Positions 1-6,306 of a stretch of DNA of 31,886 bases are shown here, in pieces. Source of the stretch: DSWT01 sp049975385 (GTDB taxonomy: Bacteria; Chloroflexota; Anaerolineae; B4-G1; SLSP01); assembly GCA_049975385.1 (NCBI GenBank), contig JBNGDO010000046.1, positions 1 through 31,886 of the forward strand, in the 5' to 3' direction. The number at the start of each line of letters is the position of its first letter. The stretch's first letter is position 1. A program made the translations under genes and the position numbers. The notes beneath the pieces are model-generated. The model was not told the origin of the DNA. It made no database searches and worked only from the letters and a program-made list of their open reading frames with translations.

Positions 1-3
1 GGG

Positions 4-867
4 TCAATCTTCACGAGGGTCGAGATTGAGCGGGCACGCAGCGACTTCGTCCGGGCGCGGTGCCGAAGCCAGCCCTACGCGCGTGACCGAGCGTGCGGCC
101 AGACACGCAGCGAAACGCGTCGCGGCGGGCGGTTGCGCGCCTGAAGCCATCGCGATGAAGAACGCCGTGGCGAAAATATCGCCGGCCCCTGTGGGATCGA
201 CCTGTGTCACCGGTGCGGCGGGAAACGTCGTTGGCCGTCCCTCGATGAAGAGCGTTCCACCATCCCACCCACATGTCACCACCAGCACTCTTGTACGTTG
301 CGCAAACTGTGTGGCGAGATCCCAGTTACCGCCAATGTCCTCAATGCTTAAGACAACGGCTGAAGCTAGCGGCAGCAGATGTTCGGCTTCGGCCCAGGCG
401 ATGGGAAAAACGTGCCCGCGTGCATCGCTATTGCGCATCCATCCTTGGGGAGTGAGGCCCAGGAAAGTTTTACCGGCGTAATAATCTGCCAACTCAGGAT
501 CGCACTCACGCATAATGGGCCCAAGATGCACGATTGGGGTTTTCAGCCAGGGTTTTGGAACCGCCTCTTGTGTTAACGGCGCAGCAAAAGTGTAAACGTA
601 TTGCTCGCGGTGTCCATTGACGTACACATTTTCAAATGTCGTGGTCGCGGGGGCTGGTCGACGAACCAGAGTAGCGATGGTGTCAAGGGGAGCCAGATCT
701 GCGTCCACACTGGCACTCGTCACAATGCCAACTGCGCGTCCCAACGCCGCCGCCGTCAATGATGCATATGAGACCGTTCCGCCCAACACCCGCGCCCCGT
801 TGGGGAGGATGTCGTGTGTGACGTGACCGATGACCAAGTAGTCGATGGGCGCGAGGGTCGGATCCAT
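4..867 (-). CDS. PfkB-family carbohydrate kinase
   Basis: Sugar or nucleoside kinase of the ribokinase/PfkB family, about 287 residues, which is normal for the family. The C-terminal signature DPTGAGDIFATAFF (around residue 230) carries the catalytic Asp and the anion-hole glycines. The N-terminal GGTVSYAS segment matches the substrate-side glycine motif. The ATG at 867 is preferred over the GTG one codon upstream because it overlaps the jag stop as TGATG, implying translational coupling. It is the last visible gene of the rpmH-rnpA-yidD-yidC-jag operon, a place where mnmE often sits in other bacteria. The phosphorylated substrate cannot be read from the sequence; a pentose, inositol or nucleoside are all possible. 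Confidence 0.88.
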   Translation of the reverse strand: MDPTLAPIDYLVIGHVTHDILPNGARVLGGTVSYASLTAAALGRAVGIVTSASVDADLAPLDTIATLVRRPAPATTTFENVYVNGHREQYVYTFAAPLTQEAVPKPWLKTPIVHLGPIMRECDPELADYYAGKTFLGLTPQGWMRNSDARGHVFPIAWAEAEHLLPLASAVVLSIEDIGGNWDLATQFAQRTRVLVVTCGWDGGTLFIEGRPTTFPAAPVTQVDPTGAGDIFATAFFIAMASGAQPPAATRFAACLAARSVTRVGLASAPRPDEVAACPLNLDPRED

Positions 868-1817
868 CACGGCTCTTTTTTATTGGGCACAATTGTAACG
901 GCTCGCGTGCGTCCCCTGCCAGTACTTTCAGTCTTCACGCGTTTGTCTTTGCGCAGGAGTATGTGGATGATGCGCCGTTCATGAGCCGGCATAGGTTTCA
1001 TCCGCACAGTGCGCCCAGATTTGACGGCTTTATCTGCCATCTTGCGCGCCAGGGATTGCAGGCTGCGCCGGCGGCGCTTGCGATAGCCATCGGCGTCAAT
1101 CACAACATTAAAGTTTCCTTCTATCATGCGATGGAGCAGGGTGCGGAACAAGTATTGGATTGAGTTCAGGGTTTGTGCGCGGGGCCCTACCATGACGTCG
1201 GCATCTTTGCCGTGCAGCGATATCCACAAAGCCGGGCGGTCTTCCTGCTCCCAGCTCAGGGAGTATTGGATGTTGAGTCCAACGAACAAGTTTTCCGCTA
1301 CTTCCAGGGCTGTCTTTTCCACCAAATCGCGATCCAAGGTGCTAGATGACCGTTGGGACTTCCCCTTTTTCTCTTTTTTCTCTACTGGAGTCGGTTTGGG
1401 GGAAGGGGCAGGTTTCGCGGGTGCGACCGGCTCCTTCGTGGTGACGGCTTCTTCAGGTGGCATGGTTTGGTCTGTTGTTTCTGGTTCAGGTTTGGGCGCA
1501 GGGGATACCGGTGCGGGTTTTGGTTCAGGCGTTGGAGGCTCTGATTTGAGAACTTCTGGCGCCGGTTCTGGTTCAGGGATTGATGGCTCAGGTTCTTCAG
1601 GCTGTTGAACAGCCGGCGTCGCTGTCTGATCGCGGCGTGCAATCCGCACGCTAGCCTCGCGCGCGCCGATGCCTAAGAACCCATGGCTGCCTTCGTCTAG
1701 AACTTCGATATCGACTTCATCTCTTGTGGCCATCAACCGGGTTAATCCCAGGATGATCGCTTCATCCACGGAAGCCGCAGTGACAACGACTACCGCTGTC
1801 GACTCTTCGGATGACAT
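867..1817 (-). CDS. jag: Jag/KhpB (SpoIIIJ-associated) RNA-binding protein
   Basis: RNA-binding protein that partners YidC/SpoIIIJ and, in Gram-positive bacteria, affects cell elongation and division. 316 residues, longer than usual. It has a Jag_N domain at about 1-62 (with EGSHGFLGIGAREASV), a Pro/Glu/Lys-rich low-complexity linker at about 68-152, a KH domain at about 165-240, and an R3H domain with PMPAHERRIIHILL, where the R-x3-H pair is present. Oddity: the KH GxxG loop, normally GxRG before QTL, reads GPRA (VMVGPRAQTLNSIQYL), so the canonical nucleic-acid loop is altered. The start is set by GGAGG six bases upstream. A 197-base spacer with inverted repeats separates it from yidC. Confidence 0.93.
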   Translation of the reverse strand: MSSEESTAVVVVTAASVDEAIILGLTRLMATRDEVDIEVLDEGSHGFLGIGAREASVRIARRDQTATPAVQQPEEPEPSIPEPEPAPEVLKSEPPTPEPKPAPVSPAPKPEPETTDQTMPPEEAVTTKEPVAPAKPAPSPKPTPVEKKEKKGKSQRSSSTLDRDLVEKTALEVAENLFVGLNIQYSLSWEQEDRPALWISLHGKDADVMVGPRAQTLNSIQYLFRTLLHRMIEGNFNVVIDADGYRKRRRRSLQSLARKMADKAVKSGRTVRMKPMPAHERRIIHILLRKDKRVKTESTGRGRTRAVTIVPNKKEP

Positions 1818-1895
1818 ACATAACCTCCTTAGAGAACGATCTGGTCATCGTTAAACGCCCAGGCATTCTCGTCAATTGACAGTGCGTGAGCACTC

Positions 1896-1977
1896 TACTG
1901 ACCTGGACATAAAAAACTAAAGCTAATCCTGTGCTTTATAGGTGAAGAAAGTTTAGCGAAATACGTCCGGGTCAGTA
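1896..1977. repeat. Inverted-repeat element in the yidC-jag spacer
   Basis: The arms 1896-1908 (TACTGACCTGGAC) and 1965-1977 pair over 13 bp with one mismatch. Further complementary pieces lie nearby: AGAAAGTT near 1947 with AACTTTCT near 1979, and CTAAAGC with GCTTTA inside. The minus-strand transcript could form alternative hairpins between yidC and jag. There is no U-tract after a stem, so it is not a standard terminator. It may be an attenuator or processing site, or a decayed mobile repeat; the sequence does not decide between these. Confidence 0.5.
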
Positions 1978-2014
1978 ATAACTTTCTCGTTTTCGAATAA
2001 CGGATGATGTCCCG

Positions 2015-2773
2015 CTACGGTTTGGCGCTCGCTCGCGGCTGCTTCTGCCGGATGGGTTTTTTGCCAGTTCCCTCAGGCGTTGGATACGCGTAATGCCGGC
2101 GGAACAGGTAGTACTGCAGGATACCGACAAGGTTTGAGATCAGGAAGTAAATTGCCAACCCCGACGCATACGTCAACGAGAAGAATCCCATCATCAGCGG
2201 CATCATCAGCGTCATCTGTTTGTTCATCGCCTCTGCTTGCGCATCCATAGCCGGGGGCGTGATCAGCTTTTGATAGAACCACGACGTGGCGACGACGAGG
2301 ATCGGCAGGATGAACAATGGATCGGGTAATGCCAGGTCCAGCCAGAGGAACTGGCTCTTCAAAGGGATGAGCGAACTGAAGCTGGGGATCCACCGGTAAA
2401 TGTCCTTGGGCAACTCCAGGAGTTGCAGCGGCGTGCTGGCGAGCGCGCGGATAATGGCCTGGTAGAGGCCGATCATCAAGGGCAACTGAACCAGCGAGGG
2501 CAGGCATCCACCGAGTGGGTTGATGCCCAGTTTGCGCTGTTCTTCCATCAACTTCTGGGGATCGTCCTTGTACTTCTTTTGGATTTCCATAAGCTTGGGG
2601 CGCAATTCTTGTTGCTTGCGTGCGGCCCGTTGCTGTTTCAGCATCAAGGGTGTGACCAGGAGGCGCAGCACCAGCGTGACCAGCGCCACGGCGATGATGG
2701 TCTCATTCCCTAGATATTTATACAGGAGCAGCAGCAAATTGAGAATTGGCCTAATAATGACTACATCCCACAT
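2015..2773 (-). CDS. yidC: YidC/Oxa1/SpoIIIJ membrane protein insertase
   Basis: Inserts and folds inner-membrane proteins, alone or with SecYEG. 252 residues, the short Gram-positive type without the large periplasmic domain. The first core TM helix carries the conserved hydrophilic-groove Arg (TLVLRLLVTPLMLKQQ). It is followed by the charged cytoplasmic hairpin (QELRPKLMEIQKKYKDDPQKL), GINPLGGCLPSLVQLPL, and three more TM helices, ending in a basic tail (GKKPIRQKQPRASAKP) suited to ribosome contact. No lipobox is visible at the N-terminus, unlike Bacillus SpoIIIJ. It lies 15 bases after the PQQ lipoprotein gene and upstream of jag in the same operon. Confidence 0.95.
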   Translation of the reverse strand: MWDVVIIRPILNLLLLLYKYLGNETIIAVALVTLVLRLLVTPLMLKQQRAARKQQELRPKLMEIQKKYKDDPQKLMEEQRKLGINPLGGCLPSLVQLPLMIGLYQAIIRALASTPLQLLELPKDIYRWIPSFSSLIPLKSQFLWLDLALPDPLFILPILVVATSWFYQKLITPPAMDAQAEAMNKQMTLMMPLMMGFFSLTYASGLAIYFLISNLVGILQYYLFRRHYAYPTPEGTGKKPIRQKQPRASAKP

Positions 2774-2788
2774 CGTCCATTCCCCCTA

Positions 2789-3985
2789 TTATTCCGACTC
2801 GGTGGAAGGATAATTCCACACGATTTTGCCAGTAGCCAGTTCGAGTGCCTGGATGCGTTCGTCTACCAGAATGGGCATCGCGTACAGGTGCATTTCATCC
2901 GTTGCGAGGTCGCCGGGCAGACGCCCTGGATTGCGCACCTCCTCCCCCCACCAGTTGAGCACTGCACCGGTTTCCGTATCGAGGGCGTGAATGACGCCCT
3001 TTTTGTATCCCGCCACATAGAGCACGCTGCTATCGGCGTTCAGGGCCGGGCGACTGCGGATGACGTCATCAATCTCCGTGGGGGCGTTCCACACCATTTC
3101 GTGTGTCTCCGTGTCCAGCGCGTAGACGTAACCACCGACGTCCGCAAAGTACAGGCGCGTTCCATCGGCGATGGGGGTAGCCCACAGCCAATCGTTCGCC
3201 GTGTGCGTCCAGACGATTTGTTCCGTTGCCAGATCGATCTGGTAGAGTGTGCTGGTGAAGTCTCCCACCCACAAAGCGCCGTCGATGTACACTGGTGTTG
3301 CCGAGACAGCTCCATCGGTCTGGACCTGCCAGCGTTCTACACCTGTAGCAACGTCGACGGCGTAAACGTGATGATCAAGGGAGGCGATGTAGATGGTGTC
3401 TTCAACGGCGACTGGAGTGGCCCACACACGATCTTCTGTGGGAAATTTCCATGCTAACGAGCCGTCGTCAAGGTTGAGAGCGTAGACGTAGCCATCGCCG
3501 TTGCCGATGATGAACTTGCCGTCCGCCACAGTACCACTGCCGACGTATTGGCCGGTGGCCTGCGCGAATGTCCAAAGCGGATCATCGGGCCGCTCAGCGG
3601 GCGATTCGCCTAGGGGGAGCGCATAGACAGTCTTGTCCTTGTATCCGGCGACTATGAGAAGGCCATAGTCGCCATATTCCTCCGCCAGCACCGGCGTCGA
3701 ATAGAAGAGCTGTTGTTCCTTTTCTGTCTCTTCGGGAAAGCTCCACAGCAGCTTTCCGGTCTCGGCGTTGAAAGCCTGGACCCGTTCTAGATTTGCCGCA
3801 TAGATTGTGTCGCCGGCCACGAGCAGGCCGGGCCAGCTTTCATGCCGTGCGCCGCCAGCGCAGCCTGTCAACACCGTCGCCAAAACGAACAGTGCCATAC
3901 CCACGCCGACTAGGCGCTCACGCGCTCCGGCGTGGAGTTTGTTTCCTCTAAAGAGGCGGTCAAGCATCATCCGCCACAAGTTCAT
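2789..3985 (-). CDS. PQQ-type beta-propeller lipoprotein (BamB-like)
   Basis: 398-residue predicted lipoprotein. A hydrophobic signal segment ends in the lipobox VLTGCAGG (Cys at about 42), followed by repeated propeller blades of the form (L/V)YA.D..TG...W (for example VYAVDVATGVERWQVQ, VYALDTETHEMVWN). The fold is that of BamB and of PQQ-binding quinoproteins, but no dehydrogenase catalytic set is recognisable. It sits between yidD and yidC, 15 bases from yidC and 54 from yidD, so it is probably co-transcribed with the membrane-insertion machinery. A role as an extracytoplasmic scaffold or chaperone near YidC is inference from position. The start is supported by GGAGG about four bases upstream of the ATG. 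Confidence 0.85.
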   Translation of the reverse strand: MNLWRMMLDRLFRGNKLHAGARERLVGVGMALFVLATVLTGCAGGARHESWPGLLVAGDTIYAANLERVQAFNAETGKLLWSFPEETEKEQQLFYSTPVLAEEYGDYGLLIVAGYKDKTVYALPLGESPAERPDDPLWTFAQATGQYVGSGTVADGKFIIGNGDGYVYALNLDDGSLAWKFPTEDRVWATPVAVEDTIYIASLDHHVYAVDVATGVERWQVQTDGAVSATPVYIDGALWVGDFTSTLYQIDLATEQIVWTHTANDWLWATPIADGTRLYFADVGGYVYALDTETHEMVWNAPTEIDDVIRSRPALNADSSVLYVAGYKKGVIHALDTETGAVLNWWGEEVRNPGRLPGDLATDEMHLYAMPILVDERIQALELATGKIVWNYPSTESE

Positions 3986-4039
3986 ACTTCCTCCTGATAG
4001 TGGGCGTGCGAATCTTCGCGCTACGCTCCAAAACTGGTA

Positions 4040-4249
4040 TTAAGGAACGGGATCATATCCGCCCGGGTTGAAGGGATGGCATCGCAAGAGGCGTTTTATG
4101 CCTAACCACCCACCGCGCAGAACGCCGTAGCGTTCTATTGCCTCATAGGTATACTGCGAACACGTCGGGGTGAAACGACAGGAGGGGATCAGGTGTGGTG
4201 AGATCCCGCGTCGATAAAAGCGCAGCAACCACAGGGCTACAGCTTTCAT
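4040..4249 (-). CDS. yidD: Membrane protein insertion efficiency factor YidD
   Basis: Small (69-residue) membrane-associated protein that assists YidC-dependent insertion. It shows the family hallmark CRFTPTCSQYTYEAIERYG followed by GIKRLLRCHPFNPGGYDPVP, with all three conserved Cys. The start codon overlaps the rnpA stop as ATGA, so translation is coupled. The order rnpA-yidD-...-yidC is the classical bacterial arrangement. Confidence 0.95.
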   Translation of the reverse strand: MKAVALWLLRFYRRGISPHLIPSCRFTPTCSQYTYEAIERYGVLRGGWLGIKRLLRCHPFNPGGYDPVP

Positions 4250-4620
4250 CTTTCGTCATCTTCCATCGAGGACATCCACAATCCTGCGAGATTTAGCATA
4301 GACTGAAGTGCGCTTTCCACCCGAGGTTCTTTCACTGTGACCAACGCGGGGCGTGCCACTAGAACCAAATCCCACCCGGTGGCGATGTGTGGGTAGAGAT
4401 GCCGAGTCGCTTCACGCAACAAGCGCCGTGCCCGGTTGCGGGCCACGGCGTTGCCGGCTTTTCGACTGGCGGTAATGCCAACGCGGACATGATCCAGGTC
4501 ATTCGGGAGCGCCCACAGAACGAACCAGGCATGCACCCACGACCGTCCAGTGGACCATACACGCCGAAATTCTTCCGGACGGCGCAGGCGCATTGCTTTC
4601 TGCCAATTGTGGCGCTCCAA
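4246..4620 (-). CDS. rnpA: Ribonuclease P protein component
   Basis: Protein subunit of RNase P, which binds the RNase P RNA and the 5' leader of pre-tRNA. It shows RLRRPEEFRRVWSTGRSW near the N-terminus and the RNR signature AVARNRARRLLREATRHLY in the middle. Length is 124 residues from a TTG at 4620. An ATG at 4593 (MRLRRPEEF) would also give a normal-looking protein, and neither has a strong Shine-Dalgarno, so the start is uncertain. It lies between rpmH and yidD with a four-base overlap to yidD. Confidence 0.93.
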   Translation of the reverse strand: MERHNWQKAMRLRRPEEFRRVWSTGRSWVHAWFVLWALPNDLDHVRVGITASRKAGNAVARNRARRLLREATRHLYPHIATGWDLVLVARPALVTVKEPRVESALQSMLNLAGLWMSSMEDDER

Positions 4621-4669
4621 CAGGGCTATGCACGCTAGTGAAAAACAGATCTACGCATCTAGCCGTAGC

Positions 4670-4873
4670 TTAGCTGCGACGACGCGGGCGTCGTGAGGCT
4701 TCCTTCCAATTCAGGCGCTTTGCTCCACCCAGGCTCACCGCGACTAGCTTGCGACGGCCCTTGCGGCGGCGGCGCTTCAAAACATTGCGCCCGGCGCTCG
4801 TCCTCATGCGCGCACGAAACCCATGGGTGCGCATGCGCTTGCGTTTCTTAGGTTGATAAGTTCGTTTAGGCAT
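4670..4873 (-). CDS. rpmH: 50S ribosomal protein L34 with C-terminal extension
   Basis: Large-subunit protein L34. The N-terminal 43 residues are canonical (MPKRTYQPKKRKRMRTHGF, then RMRTSAGRNVLKRRRRKGR). The usual protein is about 44-50 residues; here it has 67, with an added basic tail ending RRPRRRS. The start ATG is preceded by AAAAGGAGT. It is the first gene of the operon, about 200 nt downstream of the promoter at 5077-5104. dnaA, often found upstream of rpmH, is absent here. Confidence 0.95.
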   Translation of the reverse strand: MPKRTYQPKKRKRMRTHGFRARMRTSAGRNVLKRRRRKGRRKLVAVSLGGAKRLNWKEASRRPRRRS

Positions 4874-4941
4874 TGTCTTCGACTCCTTTTATAACATCAT
4901 CCTCATTTGAGGATGTCGGACAGCAATTGTGCTCTAAGAAC

Positions 4942-5000
4942 CTATCCGAAAATTCACCGTTGACGCACCAGAAACGCTCGCAGACACAGTTTTCGGATAG
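4942..5000. repeat. Inverted repeat, MITE-like, in the rpmH leader
   Basis: Perfect 11-bp arms CTATCCGAAAA (4942-4952) and TTTTCGGATAG (4990-5000), with partial pairing beyond (CTAAG-type bases at about 4934-4938 and 5004-5008). The 37-base centre has no open frame. The shape, short terminal inverted repeats around a small non-coding core, suits either a remnant of an insertion element or a leader hairpin. It lies within the 5' untranslated leader of rpmH. Confidence 0.55.
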
Positions 5001-5023
5001 AGCCTAAGCCTAGTCCTTACAGT

Positions 5024-5053
5024 GAAAACCGCGCGGTCGCCCGCGTGGTTTTC
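5024..5053 (-). promoter_or_regulatory. GC-rich hairpin in the rpmH leader
   Basis: GAAAACCGCGCGG (5024-5036) and CCGCGTGGTTTTC (5041-5053) pair over 13 bp with one mismatch around a four-base loop. The minus-strand RNA forms a very stable stem about 20-50 nt downstream of the predicted transcription start. No clear U-run follows, so an attenuator, RNA-stability element or protein-binding site is as likely as a terminator. A regulatory role for the ribosomal operon is inference. Confidence 0.5.
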
Positions 5054-5076
5054 GAGATCGGCTTCAGAGCAGACGT

Positions 5077-5104
5077 ATTATACCTTAAGGGATAAGTAAG
5101 TCAA
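5077..5104 (-). promoter_or_regulatory. Sigma-70-type promoter of the rpmH operon
   Basis: Reading the minus strand, TTGACT (5104-5099) and TATAAT (5082-5077) are separated by 16 bp. It is the best consensus promoter in the window. It faces rpmH and predicts a start near 5070, giving a leader of about 197 nt that contains the hairpin at 5024-5053 and the inverted repeat at 4942-5000. Confidence 0.8.
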
Positions 5105-5141
5105 TCGCGATTTTCTTCGAGGCTATTGTATACTCAGGGCA

Positions 5142-5277
5142 TTATCATTCTTGCTTCAAGGAGAACGCCAGTTCCCCGTTTTAAGCCGAGATGTGTCATA
5201 AGACGCGGATCTGGCCGGATGCTAAACATCCGCATCCGCTCGAAGCAAAAAACGAAGAACTATGACGAGAATGATAA
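5142..5277. other. Structured intergenic element, possible small RNA
   Basis: The 488 bases between rpmH and the GNAT gene (4874-5361) hold no gene. This part is bounded by perfect 10-bp complementary ends TTATCATTCT (5142-5151) and AGAATGATAA (5268-5277). Inside, TTGCTTC (5151-5157) pairs with GAAGCAA (5242-5248), and a compound hairpin forms from GCGGAT (5205-5210) with ATCCGC (5234-5239) and GGATG (5217-5221) with CATCC (5227-5231). A TATACT box at 5129-5134 could start a plus-strand RNA, but no good -35 is visible. I do not recognise 6S, SRP, tmRNA or RNase P sequence hallmarks. It could equally be a palindromic repeat. Confidence 0.4.
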
Positions 5278-5292
5278 AGCCCTGTTGCATAG

Positions 5293-5320
5293 TTGACACT
5301 CTTTGCTCTCAGAGTAGCAT
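5293..5320 (+). promoter_or_regulatory. Possible promoter of the GNAT gene
   Basis: Perfect -35 TTGACA (5293-5298) with a weak -10 TAGCAT (5315-5320) at 16-bp spacing, 42 bases upstream of the chosen start codon at 5362. It points away from the rpmH promoter, so the two units are divergent. Confidence 0.45.
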
Positions 5321-5361
5321 ATGCCTGTACTACGACAGACTCTTACCCTGTGAGGTTATCC

Positions 5362-6240
5362 ATGGTCAATATTCGGCAACTGCTCCCTGGCGATGAAGCT
5401 GTTCTGGAAGCCTTCTTGTTACCACGTCTGGAAACGTCCATGTTTTTAATCAGCAACATGCGCGAATCTGGGCTGGAATACGACGGCGAACGCTACACCG
5501 GCGATTATGTCGCTGCCTTTGAGGACGATCAAATCGTCGCTGTGATGGCGCACTTCTGGAATGGGATTGTCATCACGCAAGCGCCCGTTCATCTCGCTGT
5601 TTTGTGGCGGGAGACGTTGATGGCATCGGGACGTCCGCTCAAAGGCATTATTGGGCCGAACGAACAGGTCATTGCCATCAAAGCCGCGCTGGAGTTGGAG
5701 CGCTATGAATGCCAATTGGATCAGCGCGAAAAGCTTTACAGCCTCGAGCTTGCCGCCCTTCGTGTGCCGGAAGCTTTGACAACGGGCCAGGTTACGGGAC
5801 GCCAGGTTGAACCCCGCGATGTGGACATTTTGGCCCGCTGGCGCGTCGGCTACGAGATTGAGACATTGGGCGAAGAAGAAAGCGAGCAGCTTTGGGCGCG
5901 GGAGCGCGCTGCAGCAGAATACGTTGTCGCCGATGGTAATACCTGGATACTCGAAGTGGAGGGCCGCCCCGTGGCGACCAGCGCCTTCAATTCGCGCATC
6001 GCGGAGGCGGTACAGATTGGTGGGGTATGGACACCGCCCGAGTTTCGCCGGCGCGGATACGCGCGCTGCGTCGTCGCGCAATCGCTGCTCGACGCTCGCG
6101 CGGAGGGCGCGCAGATAGCGATTTTGTTCACGGGCGAAGACAACGTCCCCGCACAGAAAGCCTACACCGCGTTGGGATTCCGGCACGTTGGCGACTACTA
6201 TCTGTTCATGCTGCGCGAACCGCTCGACATCGCAGTGTAA
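5362..6240 (+). CDS. Two-domain GNAT N-acetyltransferase
   Basis: Predicted acetyl-CoA-dependent N-acetyltransferase, 292 residues, about twice a single GNAT domain. The C-terminal half (from about residue 145) holds the acetyl-CoA loop as TPPEFRRRGYARCVVAQSLL, then the family's end motif NVPAQKAYTALGFRHVGDYYLF. The N-terminal half looks like a degenerate GNAT fold without the P-loop. The ATG at 5362 is chosen because GTGAGG lies seven bases upstream; the in-frame TTG at 5293 would coincide with a promoter -35 box. The substrate is unknown. It is followed after 66 bases by the GH140-like gene. Confidence 0.88.
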   Translation: MVNIRQLLPGDEAVLEAFLLPRLETSMFLISNMRESGLEYDGERYTGDYVAAFEDDQIVAVMAHFWNGIVITQAPVHLAVLWRETLMASGRPLKGIIGPNEQVIAIKAALELERYECQLDQREKLYSLELAALRVPEALTTGQVTGRQVEPRDVDILARWRVGYEIETLGEEESEQLWARERAAAEYVVADGNTWILEVEGRPVATSAFNSRIAEAVQIGGVWTPPEFRRRGYARCVVAQSLLDARAEGAQIAILFTGEDNVPAQKAYTALGFRHVGDYYLFMLREPLDIAV

Positions 6241-6256
6241 GAATGTTGGAAGAGAA

Positions 6257-6290
6257 TTCACCATGAATCTTCACGAACTTTCACTAATTT
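6257..6290 (+). repeat. CACGAAT word-repeat, copy 1
   Basis: Three degenerate 9-10-base units related to TTCACGAATC fill most of the spacer between the GNAT and GH140-like genes. The repeat ends 17 bases before the start codon at 6307, just outside the Shine-Dalgarno. The same word recurs at 7678-7856, 29395-29452 and 31809-31830. Confidence 0.7.
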
Positions 6291-6306
6291 GAGAGGGAGA
6301 TTGGCG

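Noticed and set aside
4942..5000. Intact insertion sequence
   Set aside because: Only 59 bases, no transposase.
5142..5277. 6S, SRP or tmRNA
   Set aside because: None of their hallmark sequences could be found; kept only as an unassigned structured element.
4874..5361. Chromosome origin or dnaA next to rpmH
   Set aside because: No dnaA gene and no TTATCCACA-type box cluster; the only near match is TTATCCATG at the GNAT start.
5293..5361. Upstream TTG start for the GNAT gene
   Set aside because: The TTG is the -35 TTGACA box; a good Shine-Dalgarno precedes ATG 5362 instead.
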